DNA from: an uncultured Blautia sp.
GTDB lineage: Bacteria > Bacillota > Clostridia > Lachnospirales > Lachnospiraceae
Direction: 5' to 3'
Length of the DNA: 7,011 bases
Assembly (NCBI GenBank): GCA_934394595.1
Contig: CAKRRX010000129.1
Coordinates: 1 to 7,011 of the forward strand
The notes beneath the pieces were generated by a model. The model was given only the letters and a program-made list of their open reading frames with translations, did not search any database and was not told the DNA's origin. The position numbers were made by a program, and so were the translations under genes. Shown one piece after another: positions 1 through 6,891 of this stretch. Numbering within the stretch: the first letter of the stretch is position 1; each line of letters starts with the position of its first letter.

Positions 1-57
1 CTTGTAAATAAGTTCCAGTTTGTTGCATTTTGATTTTTGATTCATAGTGTTTTTCAT
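1..57 (-). CDS. Start of an unidentified gene, cut by the window edge
   Basis: A minus-strand reading frame opens 18 bp after the stop of the 572-aa ATPase gene and stays open to the edge of the window. It gives MKNTMNQKSKCNKLELIYK, with ATG codons at 57-55 and 45-43. An AAGGA sequence lies at 60-64. It is too close to the first ATG and about 13 nt from the second, so the start is unsettled. Nineteen residues are too few to identify a product. The string KLELIYK recalls the first helix of some sigma-70-type factors, but this is only an impression. The frame could equally be chance. Its position on the same strand, right after the ATPase pair, would make it a third gene of that operon. Confidence 0.3.
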   Translation of the reverse strand, partial: MKNTMNQKSKCNKLELIYK

Positions 58-75
58 TTCCTTATCTGTTTGTTT

Positions 76-1794
76 TTATCCGATTAAAACATTCTTTCCC
101 TGGAATGCAAAACCATAGTGATAAATTTTTCCCGGATCAATCCCTCTTGCCAGAAGCTCTCTGTCATAATCCTTCTCCTGAATCTGATCCAGGGCATTTA
201 GCACGGTATCCTCCAGCTTCCTTTCTTTTCTGGGATTGAACACTTTAAATTCCAGTATATATGCATTTTCATTTTTGTCCATAGGCTCCAGCATCACATC
301 ATAACGGCCAAATCCACTTTTCCGATTTGATGAGATCCTGTATTTTCCTTCCAGTTCCACAATCAATCCCAGCACAAATCCATGATAAAAGCGTTCCGGA
401 TTGGCCGCCGTATCAGATGGATTTTTTCTAGTGTCAAAGGTGCTGAAAATTGCCTGGGATACACGGTTTATATACTCATTCATATAGTCCACATCATTGA
501 CCAGAAGCGCCTTTATAAACTCATTGTAAGGAATATTTTCATCCGAAAACCACCCCTCAACCATGTCTTCAAACAGCATTTTCACTTCCCGGTCTGTTAC
601 TGCAAGAGCATACTGATATCTGCCGGTATTTTCTTCAAAATGTACCTCTGTTACCTTCAAATACCCACAGGCAAGAAGAAGGCTCCAGATGGCTCCTTTT
701 TTTCGTTCCAGCTGCTCAAAAACAATTTCTTCATCAATTTCTGTCTGAAAAACTTTTCCATCCAACAAGTCTTCCAGAACGATTTTCAACTCCACAGAGC
801 CCTGCCTGAGCAGTTTTCCGATCAGCTGATTGGAACTGGTATTGGCCCAATAGGGCTTCAATTTTTTCTCCTTAAGGAAACAAGTGATCGACCAGGGATT
901 GTAAATATCCCTTTTATCTCCAAAGGAAAAACCATTATACCAGGCCTGTATCTCCTCCATTTTTTCTTCCATGCCATATTGTTTCAATGCATGAAATACC
1001 TCATTTTCTGTAAATCCGAAGCAATCCGCATACTGACAGGATGTGGTGGTGATCACCGTAAGATTGTTCAGATCTGAAAAGATAGATTCTTTGCTGACTC
1101 TTGTAATTCCAGTTAAAAGTGCCCTCTCCAGATAAGGATTGATCTTAAAGGTGGAATTGAATAAACCGCGGACAAATCCAGTCAGCGCATCCCAGTATCC
1201 ATACATATAGGCTTCCTGTAAAGGGGTGTCATACTCATCCAGGAAAATAAGTGCTTTCTTCCCATAATGATGATTCAGGCACATAGATAGCCTTTTTATG
1301 GCAACTGCTGCCACTGCGTCTGACATCCCGGAAGAGACCATAGCAAAGTATTCTTTTTCTTCAGGACTCAGCCGATCACTTTCCTTCAAAAAGGAAAACT
1401 GTGTATAGAGATCCAGGATCACCTGACAGATTGCCTCTCTGGCAGTATCAAAATCCCTTCCCTTTATATCTGCAAAACTAAAAGAGATCACAGGATATGT
1501 TCCCTGAATTCTCCTGTATTTCTCTTCTTTCCAGATGGAAAGGCCAGCAAAAAGATCACTTCTTTCCTTATATTTTTCCGAGAAAAAGCATTCCAGCATA
1601 TTCAGATTTAATGATTTCCCGAAACGCCTTGGCCTGGTGATCAAGGTCGCAAAATCCTGATTTTCCCACCACTGACGGATGAAATCCGACTTGTCAATGT
1701 AAAAGTTTCCCCCGGTTCGAATGGACTCGAAGGCTGTGTTTCCAAGGGAGATGATGGGGCGGATAGAGGGGGGATTGTTGGTTTTCTGGTTCAT
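76..1794 (-). CDS. AAA-ATPase-like protein with C-terminal PD-(D/E)XK nuclease domain (PF09820 + PF08011/DUF1703 type), full length
   Basis: The 572-residue product has the usual layout and length of the family. The N-terminal ATPase region carries the variant P-loop RPRRFGKS at residues 54-61 and a Walker B stretch LIFLDEYD at 182-189. LTGITRVSKES follows at 227-237 (sensor-like), then FGFTENEV at 259-266, WYNGF at 285-289 and YNPWS at 298-302. The C-terminal part fits a PD-(D/E)XK nuclease fold: D499 in GRYDVML, E515 and K517 in ILEFKVF, and QIQEKDY at 537-543. No signal peptide or membrane segment is seen, so it should be cytoplasmic. The ATG overlaps the stop of the preceding paralogue (ATGA) and has GGAGG seven bases upstream, which fixes the start. 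The family is often present in many copies in Clostridia and Bacteroidia, and its biological role is not established. The ATP-binding and nuclease motifs are seen directly; activity is inferred. Confidence 0.93.
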   Translation of the reverse strand: MNQKTNNPPSIRPIISLGNTAFESIRTGGNFYIDKSDFIRQWWENQDFATLITRPRRFGKSLNLNMLECFFSEKYKERSDLFAGLSIWKEEKYRRIQGTYPVISFSFADIKGRDFDTAREAICQVILDLYTQFSFLKESDRLSPEEKEYFAMVSSGMSDAVAAVAIKRLSMCLNHHYGKKALIFLDEYDTPLQEAYMYGYWDALTGFVRGLFNSTFKINPYLERALLTGITRVSKESIFSDLNNLTVITTTSCQYADCFGFTENEVFHALKQYGMEEKMEEIQAWYNGFSFGDKRDIYNPWSITCFLKEKKLKPYWANTSSNQLIGKLLRQGSVELKIVLEDLLDGKVFQTEIDEEIVFEQLERKKGAIWSLLLACGYLKVTEVHFEENTGRYQYALAVTDREVKMLFEDMVEGWFSDENIPYNEFIKALLVNDVDYMNEYINRVSQAIFSTFDTRKNPSDTAANPERFYHGFVLGLIVELEGKYRISSNRKSGFGRYDVMLEPMDKNENAYILEFKVFNPRKERKLEDTVLNALDQIQEKDYDRELLARGIDPGKIYHYGFAFQGKNVLIG

Positions 1795-1806
1795 AGGACT
1801 GCCTCC
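1791..1806 (-). promoter_or_regulatory. ATGA stop/start overlap with strong ribosome binding site
   Basis: The stop of the 403-aa gene (TGA, 1793-1791) and the start of the 572-aa gene (ATG, 1794-1792) share bases as ATGA. A GGAGG at 1806-1802 lies seven bases upstream of the ATG, inside the last codons of the first gene. This is the usual arrangement for translational coupling, so the two proteins are probably made together. Confidence 0.85.
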
Positions 1807-3002
1807 ATAGTGGGGTTCTTAATTGCATAGTTATAGTTTTCCCTTTTTGTCTGCAAATCCACAGATTCATTCCCCTGTTCTTCAACAGCCTCAGTCAGTT
1901 CCCTTCGAATTTCCTCATTTGGAACAAATGCAGCCTGTTCATCTGCATCATAGGCCAGATACCCCAGATGAATCAGCAAAGTCATTACATCATCCTTATT
2001 TTTAAATGTAACCATATCATTCTGATAAGAAGAAGTCTTGACCCTCACCATACTTCCCGCCAGCATTTCAATAATAGCTTTTTTCAGCCCATCAAAATCC
2101 ATACTGATCAGCGGCTTTATGGATTCATATGTCCCAGTCTGGGACCAGTAACTTTCAAACTTATTTCGTGTCATAACACTGACAACTGCCTTGGGGTTGT
2201 ACACCTGATATTCTTCCAGGAGATATCCATCATACCATCTTTTTACTTCCGCAAAATCCTGATGGTATTTCGCACACAGATCTTTAACCTCATCTTCCGT
2301 AAAGCCAATATACGATGCAAACACGCTGGCATCTAACATGGTAAACTGATCAAAATTATTTAAAGCCGACTGTGTTTTCAGCTTTTTTATTGGCAGGATT
2401 CCAGTCAGATACGCCAGATGCAAAAATTTAGTAGGCTCACTTCCCTTAAACATTCCTCTCAGGAAATTAATGTATTCTTCCTGCACCTTCTGATTCGCCG
2501 CCTCATCACGGATCAGCACATCCCATTCATCAATGATCACAACAAATTTCTGTCCAGTAGCCGCATTGATACAGGACATTGCGCCGTACGCAGTCTGAAT
2601 ATTTTCCGACAGAATCTTTGGATATAATTCCTGAAGTTCGGAAATAACATTACGATTTATATATTCTACTGTATTTTCCGGTGTCCCGGCATCCATACTG
2701 CACCACTGAATATCCAGATGTATCAGGTCATACTGATTCAGTTTTTTCCGAAAGGACTCTGCCTGACTGATTTTCAGGCCAGAAAACATCTGTAAAGAAT
2801 CACAGCCCCTGCTGTAATAGGCTACCAGCATATCTGCGGTAATGGACTTTCCAAACCGTCTCGGACGACTGTTACAGATCATCGCCTGCTTGGTATCTAT
2901 TACCCGATTGGTGTATTCCAGCAATTCACTTTTATCTACATATATTTCTGAATTCAACGCCACCTGAAAAGCACTGTTATCAGGATTTACAAATCTACCC
3001 AT
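1791..3002 (-). CDS. AAA-ATPase-like protein (PF09820), short form without the C-terminal nuclease domain
   Basis: The 403-residue product starts MGRFVNPDNSAFQVALNSEI, the usual N-terminus of one Firmicutes subfamily of PF09820. It shows the variant P-loop SRPRRFGKS at 45-53, a Walker B stretch VVIIDEWD at 154-161, LTGI at 199-202, GFTEDEV at 233-239, WYDGY at 256-260, YNP at 268-270 and SYWSQTG at 284-290. Family members usually run on for another 100-150 residues with a PD-(D/E)XK nuclease region. Here the protein stops soon after PNEEIRREL (361-369) and ends KNPTMEAVL, with no D...ExK...QI motif set. The tail after about residue 374 does not resemble the family. I chose the ATG at 3002 over an in-frame ATG at 3017 because GGAGG at 3015-3011 overlaps that upstream codon and sits eight bases before 3002. 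It may be a deletion derivative or a genuine ATPase-only partner of the next gene. It is cytoplasmic, and its role is unknown. Confidence 0.9.
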   Translation of the reverse strand: MGRFVNPDNSAFQVALNSEIYVDKSELLEYTNRVIDTKQAMICNSRPRRFGKSITADMLVAYYSRGCDSLQMFSGLKISQAESFRKKLNQYDLIHLDIQWCSMDAGTPENTVEYINRNVISELQELYPKILSENIQTAYGAMSCINAATGQKFVVIIDEWDVLIRDEAANQKVQEEYINFLRGMFKGSEPTKFLHLAYLTGILPIKKLKTQSALNNFDQFTMLDASVFASYIGFTEDEVKDLCAKYHQDFAEVKRWYDGYLLEEYQVYNPKAVVSVMTRNKFESYWSQTGTYESIKPLISMDFDGLKKAIIEMLAGSMVRVKTSSYQNDMVTFKNKDDVMTLLIHLGYLAYDADEQAAFVPNEEIRRELTEAVEEQGNESVDLQTKRENYNYAIKNPTMEAVL

Positions 3003-3010
3003 GCCATCGA

Positions 3011-3015
3011 CCTCC
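3011..3015 (-). promoter_or_regulatory. Ribosome binding site that decides the start of the 403-aa gene
   Basis: On the minus strand the sequence reads TTTATGGAGGTCGATGGCAT, followed by G. GGAGG occupies 3015-3011 and is eight bases from the ATG at 3002-3000. The ATG at 3017-3015 overlaps the GGAGG and so cannot use it. The product from 3002 also matches the family's usual N-terminus. Confidence 0.8.
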
Positions 3016-3017
3016 AT

Positions 3018-3071
3018 AAAAAATCCGCCGTCTGTCTGTATAGTTTATTTTACTACACAGGCAGACGACGG
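3018..3071 (-). terminator. Intrinsic-terminator-like hairpin abutting the ribosome binding site of the ATPase pair
   Basis: Two 20-base arms at 3052-3071 and 3025-3044 flank a seven-base A/T loop (3045-3051). Read as minus-strand RNA, the stem has 17 Watson-Crick pairs, two G-U pairs and one C-A mismatch. The third arm base closes on a CCG/CGG base, and the stem is followed by one A and then six U (3023-3018). As plus-strand RNA it has two mismatches and no U tract on its 3' side, so it suits transcription on the minus strand. It lies about 215 bases after the glycosyltransferase stop and only three bases before the GGAGG of the ATPase gene. It may end the glycan operon, attenuate the ATPase genes, or both. 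Confidence 0.75.
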
Positions 3072-3181
3072 GCAAGGGAATTGTCCTTGGGTAAAACTTC
3101 ATTTTGAGATAGAAAGTATTATCTTAATCAACGCCAAACAACAAATTACAAAAACGTCTACCTGTTTTTCTCAGTGACGTA

Positions 3182-3210
3182 TTTATATTTTTTGTATACT
3201 TATCCACCAA
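3182..3210 (-). promoter_or_regulatory. Candidate sigma-A promoter for the ATPase gene pair
   Basis: On the minus strand a TTGGTG (3210-3205) is followed after 17 bases by TATAAA (3187-3182). These are reasonable matches to -35 and -10 boxes with ideal spacing. A start near 3175 would give a leader of about 170 nt that includes the terminator-like hairpin. The region is AT-rich, so such matches arise easily by chance. No better candidate stands out in the spacer. Confidence 0.35.
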
Positions 3211-3285
3211 TTTCATATAACTTTTTTCAATTAATCTCTGACGTAACAAATCAATAATTGTACAGCTTACATAAAGGAGACAGCA

Positions 3286-4479
3286 TTATTTCCGTCTTTC
3301 CAACACAGTTTCCATAACTTTTATCATCTTTTCTGAATATTTATCCCATGTATAGTCTTTTACTTTACGATGTGCCTTCTGTGTCAATTCCTGATACTCT
3401 TCCATGGACATACTCATAATATATTCCAAACATTCCACTAATTCCTGTGGTTTTTCCGGTTCACACCATTTACCGAATTCTTTATCATCTCCCAGAATTC
3501 CCTCAATATCTTTATTTCTACTGATAATAACCGGCGTTCCACACCACAAAGCTTCAATAATAGATGAAGCCCCATTCCACTGTTTTGTGATATTTACCAT
3601 ACACTTTGCATTTTTCATAAGTGAATAGTATTTTTTTCGATCATCTCCATTATTTTTATCCAGATAACCATAAAAAGTACAGGTACTAATATCCATTTCC
3701 GGAAAATCATTTTCTTCCATACCAATGATATCAAGATATATCTTACTTTTACTATTTTTCTGGTTATAAAAATTAACAGCTTCAATCAACACTTGCAGAC
3801 CATTGATATACTTTTTTTTCCCAATAAATAGAACTCTCTGGCTATTGCATTTTGTTTTATCATATGAATATTGTTCTGTTTCACTGATATCATATACATT
3901 TATAATATGTCCCAGATAATACGTTTTTTCAGGAAAAAGATGTCTTATTTTTTCATAAGCATATGGAAATAAAGTTATAATTGCATCTGCATTCTCTAAG
4001 TTTTTAAACTGTCTTTTTATTATCTTTTTTTCAAAGTATCCCGGACTCCGCAATTGATGTTCTTCTATTTCATATTCAATTGTCCAGTCACAAAAGCATA
4101 CCGTTGGAATATTTGATTTATATGCATGACTGAAATCAAAAACCAACTGAATTTCTGCATCTGGATATTTTTTTTGAGCTTTTTTTACTTCTTTTTTTAC
4201 CATACCTTCATGTGTCATAGTACGGTCGAATTTTACCATTGTTTTTTTAGCGCTGGAAAAAATATGGGATAAACGATCTGTTAAAAGATTAAAAACATCA
4301 CGTAATACAGGTACAACATAACCTTTATTTTCAACAGCTATATCCACCCTGTCAATTTTGATCCCTTTTGACTGCATTGCCTTTAAACAAAGGTATGGAA
4401 CATTGCTCCATGTCGAAATTTCATTAGAATCTCCGTTTGAATAGGCTATTATTTCCTGTACTTTTCTTCTTTCTTCCAC
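3286..4479 (-). CDS. GT4-like (GT-B fold) glycosyltransferase of surface polysaccharide synthesis
   Basis: The 397-residue cytoplasmic protein would add a sugar from a nucleotide donor to a lipid-linked repeat unit. The N-terminal half holds SNGDSNEISTWSNVPY (14-29), as in group 1 transferases acting on surface glycans. The C-terminal Rossmann half begins with VLFIGKKKYINGLQVLIEA (216-234). The donor-site loop WNGASSIIEALWCGTPVI (301-318) keeps the second glutamate (E309) of the family's E-x7-E motif, but has tryptophan (W301) where the first is expected. The start is a GTG placed directly after the flippase stop codon (TAA-GTG, same frame). An AGGAAAGGA at 4499-4491, inside the flippase's last codons, serves as the ribosome binding site, so translation is probably coupled. 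The next in-frame ATG (residue 35) would cut into conserved sequence. Sugar specificity cannot be read from the sequence. Confidence 0.85.
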   Translation of the reverse strand: MEERRKVQEIIAYSNGDSNEISTWSNVPYLCLKAMQSKGIKIDRVDIAVENKGYVVPVLRDVFNLLTDRLSHIFSSAKKTMVKFDRTMTHEGMVKKEVKKAQKKYPDAEIQLVFDFSHAYKSNIPTVCFCDWTIEYEIEEHQLRSPGYFEKKIIKRQFKNLENADAIITLFPYAYEKIRHLFPEKTYYLGHIINVYDISETEQYSYDKTKCNSQRVLFIGKKKYINGLQVLIEAVNFYNQKNSKSKIYLDIIGMEENDFPEMDISTCTFYGYLDKNNGDDRKKYYSLMKNAKCMVNITKQWNGASSIIEALWCGTPVIISRNKDIEGILGDDKEFGKWCEPEKPQELVECLEYIMSMSMEEYQELTQKAHRKVKDYTWDKYSEKMIKVMETVLERRK

Positions 4480-5931
4480 TTATAATTTATTCCTTTCCTG
4501 CTTTATTCTTAAGCTTTGCAAAAATTCAAATACGATCGGATTTCTAAAAAGAAGTTGAGTTGCAGCGTAAACAATTACAGAAATTGAGACACCAAACGCA
4601 AGCTGCAAAATAATATTGGAAGTACAGTGTTTCACAGTATAGCAGGTAACGCCAATCAATGCAGAACCAAGAATTGTCAAAACTACATTTTTTAAATCAC
4701 ACCGTATACGAAAGCACTTTCTTGCATACACAAATGAAATATAACAGATACTTGCTTCAGCTAGAACTGTCGTAAATGCAGCTGCGTTCTCTTTAAAATA
4801 TGGAATCAGGACAAAGTTTAAAATAATATTAAGGCCAGCACTAATAATAGTTGCAATCATAACTATTTTTTCCTTTTTAAACGATATAAGTATTCCATAC
4901 GAAAAGAAATTTGCAAATACGGCAAAAATCAATGCCACACTAAGAAGCGATAGCGACACATGTGCTTCACTATATGTTCTTCCGGCAAAAACTTCAATAA
5001 TAGGCTTTGATAAAAAAAACAATCCAACCATACAGGGAACGCATCCTAATATCATGCAATTCATCAGACTGTTTCCCAGCTTTTCAAGATTTTCTTTGTC
5101 TTTCGTACCAATAAAAAAAGCGAACCTTGGGATTACCACCGCAACAACAGCATTCAATACCTGTTTCACGATTTTATATATTTTTACCGAGGTTCCATAA
5201 AGTCCAACACTATAATCACCAGCAATCCATCCCAATATAGTTGTATCCGAACTTACATATATAGTTGTGGCAATCGTTGTTGAAAAAACGATTAAAATAG
5301 GCTTCAAATGTGCCAATGAAGGTTTTCTGACAAAACGCAATGTCACATACTTGCGCGAATGCCAAAACATAAAAAGTCCTGCGCCGCTACTGGAAATAAC
5401 TGTTATAATTGAATATGCATACAGATCTTTCCTGTCATGTACAAATACAAATAACAATATCACCGCAACAATCTGTAACGCTAAGGTGATTTTGGTAATA
5501 TATGAAAAATCTTCAAATATATTATAGATCCAGTTCACCCCTACAGTTGCCAAAATAATCTCTGAGCTTAGTATTAAGATAACAGGCAAATATGCTTGAA
5601 ATTTTTCAACGAAAACAAGACATAATATCAATAATATATATGCAACAAGTGTTGAATACATATTAATAGAAAAAATTTCACTGGAAAACTCAGAGCATTT
5701 TTGCCTATCATTACGATATTTAGAACCTTCTCTCACCGCATATGCTGCAATCCCCAACGCAGCAAGCAAAGAAAAATAACTGACTATAGAAGACGAAAAC
5801 TCAAATTTTCCAATCTGTTCAATCTGTAAAACTCTTAACGCGTACGGATAAGTAATAAGAGGAAAAACCAATGAAAAAACAGTTTTTATTATATTTAAAG
5901 TTGCATTTTTTTTAATTGATTTTTTTTCCAT
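4480..5931 (-). CDS. wzx: Wzx-like polysaccharide repeat-unit flippase (MOP/MATE superfamily, Polysacc_synt family)
   Basis: The 483-residue protein is very hydrophobic. I count about 14 likely membrane helices, near residues 10-30, 44-65, 92-110, 112-135, 147-165, 170-190, 210-230, 255-272, 290-312, 325-350, 355-377, 384-402, 414-432 and 440-462. The length and helix number match Wzx-type exporters. The mid-protein stretch SSDTTILGWIAGDYSVGLY (227-245) is a typical signature of this family. The role is to move undecaprenyl-diphosphate-linked oligosaccharide units from the inner to the outer face of the cytoplasmic membrane. Lysines and arginines before helix 1 and in loops fit a cytoplasmic N-terminus. 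The ATG at 5931 follows the GT2 gene by 17 bp, with a weak AAAAGAGA six bases upstream. The symbol is by family type; the exact polymer is unknown. Confidence 0.9.
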   Translation of the reverse strand: MEKKSIKKNATLNIIKTVFSLVFPLITYPYALRVLQIEQIGKFEFSSSIVSYFSLLAALGIAAYAVREGSKYRNDRQKCSEFSSEIFSINMYSTLVAYILLILCLVFVEKFQAYLPVILILSSEIILATVGVNWIYNIFEDFSYITKITLALQIVAVILLFVFVHDRKDLYAYSIITVISSSGAGLFMFWHSRKYVTLRFVRKPSLAHLKPILIVFSTTIATTIYVSSDTTILGWIAGDYSVGLYGTSVKIYKIVKQVLNAVVAVVIPRFAFFIGTKDKENLEKLGNSLMNCMILGCVPCMVGLFFLSKPIIEVFAGRTYSEAHVSLSLLSVALIFAVFANFFSYGILISFKKEKIVMIATIISAGLNIILNFVLIPYFKENAAAFTTVLAEASICYISFVYARKCFRIRCDLKNVVLTILGSALIGVTCYTVKHCTSNIILQLAFGVSISVIVYAATQLLFRNPIVFEFLQSLRIKQERNKL

Positions 5932-5948
5932 ATCCAGTCTCTTTTCTA

Positions 5949-6869
5949 TTACTCGTAATTGTTTTGCTTCAGATAATTTGCATATATTTCTGCAGCCTTA
6001 ATGAAATTCGTATACCGAAATTTCATTTTCTGATCATAATTTTTTGTATTTGTAGATGCCCCTTCCAAATGCTGTACTTTTATATCAGGAATATACAATG
6101 TCTTCCAACCATTTTTCAGACACTTGGTAGTAAGAATATCTTCTTCGTGATAAAAATAAGTTTCCGGATCAAATAACTTTTCATTATTCTCAATAAATTT
6201 CTGCGAAAAAAACAGGCAGGAACCGGATAGAACAACATTCTCCCTTTCAACCATCCATCCCTTGTCTTCTTGCTTTTGTTTTTTTTCGTCTAACTTTTTT
6301 CTGTATAACGCATATATTTTTGTGTGATTTACTTTTGCCCAGATACAGTGAAGAAAATATTCTCGTCGCATATGTTTCAGACATTTTTGATTTTCTTCAA
6401 TCCATTCTTCTGTTTCTTTCAATGACCGTGGTCTCAATGCTAATGGATTTTGATGCTGCTTTTTATATATCGCAAATACATCCGGTCCTGCCAAAAAGAA
6501 CTCTTCTTTTTTATACTTTTGCTGAAGAATGGGTATCATATTTTTCTGTTCAAAAATAATATCATTATTTGCAACAATTATATAATCATATTCGCCAGAT
6601 TCTCTCAGATAGGAATATCCGATATTATTTGCCTTTGAATATCCATAATTATCCTCCAATAAGAGAACCTCTATATTGTCAGACTTGGTATATTTATTTT
6701 TAAGCTCTGAACCAGAATTATTGGGTGAATGATTATCAACGATCAGTACTTTTATATCCTGAATACATTCAAGGCATTGAATTGACTCTATACACTTTAT
6801 CGTTGTCTCTAAATCATTATAATGAAGAATGATAAATCCACATTTATAAGTACCAAGCTTTGAACTCAT
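5949..6869 (-). CDS. GT2 family glycosyltransferase (rhamnosyltransferase-like)
   Basis: The 306-residue protein has the GT-A pattern in order: IILHYND (13-19), VDNHS (44-48), DNYGYSKANNIG (73-84), the metal-binding-type NNDI (101-104), LSGSCLFF (214-221), the acceptor/catalytic region FDPETYFYHEED (233-244) and HLEGAS (267-272). This resembles WbbL-like rhamnosyl- and related transferases, but the sugar cannot be assigned. A charged stretch between about 135 and 210 separates the donor and acceptor parts. I chose the ATG at 6869 over a TTG at 6902: AAAGAGG at 6885-6879 sits nine bases before the ATG, while the TTG has no binding site and would overlap the end of the upstream gene. No membrane segment is seen. 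The enzyme likely acts on the inner face of the membrane in the same pathway as the flippase. Confidence 0.88.
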   Translation of the reverse strand: MSSKLGTYKCGFIILHYNDLETTIKCIESIQCLECIQDIKVLIVDNHSPNNSGSELKNKYTKSDNIEVLLLEDNYGYSKANNIGYSYLRESGEYDYIIVANNDIIFEQKNMIPILQQKYKKEEFFLAGPDVFAIYKKQHQNPLALRPRSLKETEEWIEENQKCLKHMRREYFLHCIWAKVNHTKIYALYRKKLDEKKQKQEDKGWMVERENVVLSGSCLFFSQKFIENNEKLFDPETYFYHEEDILTTKCLKNGWKTLYIPDIKVQHLEGASTNTKNYDQKMKFRYTNFIKAAEIYANYLKQNNYE

Positions 6870-6878
6870 ATAGTAAAA

Positions 6879-6885
6879 CCTCTTT
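6879..6885 (-). promoter_or_regulatory. Ribosome binding site that decides the GT2 start
   Basis: The minus strand reads AAAGAGG followed by nine bases and then ATG at 6869. This supports a 306-aa rather than a 317-aa product. The site lies in the 22-bp gap after the upstream gene's stop codon. Confidence 0.65.
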
Positions 6886-6891
6886 CGTCTA

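Noticed and set aside
382..1077. A 231-codon open frame on the plus strand
   Set aside because: It lies entirely antisense to the 572-aa ATPase gene, has no family resemblance, and is a by-product of that gene's codon use.
1694..1885. Minus-strand 63-codon frame over the junction of the two ATPase genes, checked as a possible frameshifted nuclease tail
   Set aside because: Its translation has no D...ExK or QI motif and no likeness to the missing nuclease region, so a simple frameshift does not explain the short first gene.
1968..2336. Plus-strand open frame of 122 codons
   Set aside because: It is antisense to the well-supported 403-aa ATPase gene and has no recognisable motif or convincing ribosome binding site.
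3003..3017. ATG at 3017 as the start of the 403-aa ATPase gene
   Set aside because: It overlaps the GGAGG that serves the ATG at 3002, and the five extra residues are not part of the family's usual N-terminus.
3025..3071. The long inverted repeat as the end of a miniature transposable element
   Set aside because: The two arms are only seven bases apart, no second copy or target duplication is seen in the window, and the U tract fits a terminator better.
3175..3245. Repeated heptamer TGACGTA at 3175-3181 and 3239-3245 as a possible operator or target-site duplication
   Set aside because: Seven bases repeated once in an AT-rich spacer, with no inverted ends or transposase between the copies, is too little to support either reading.
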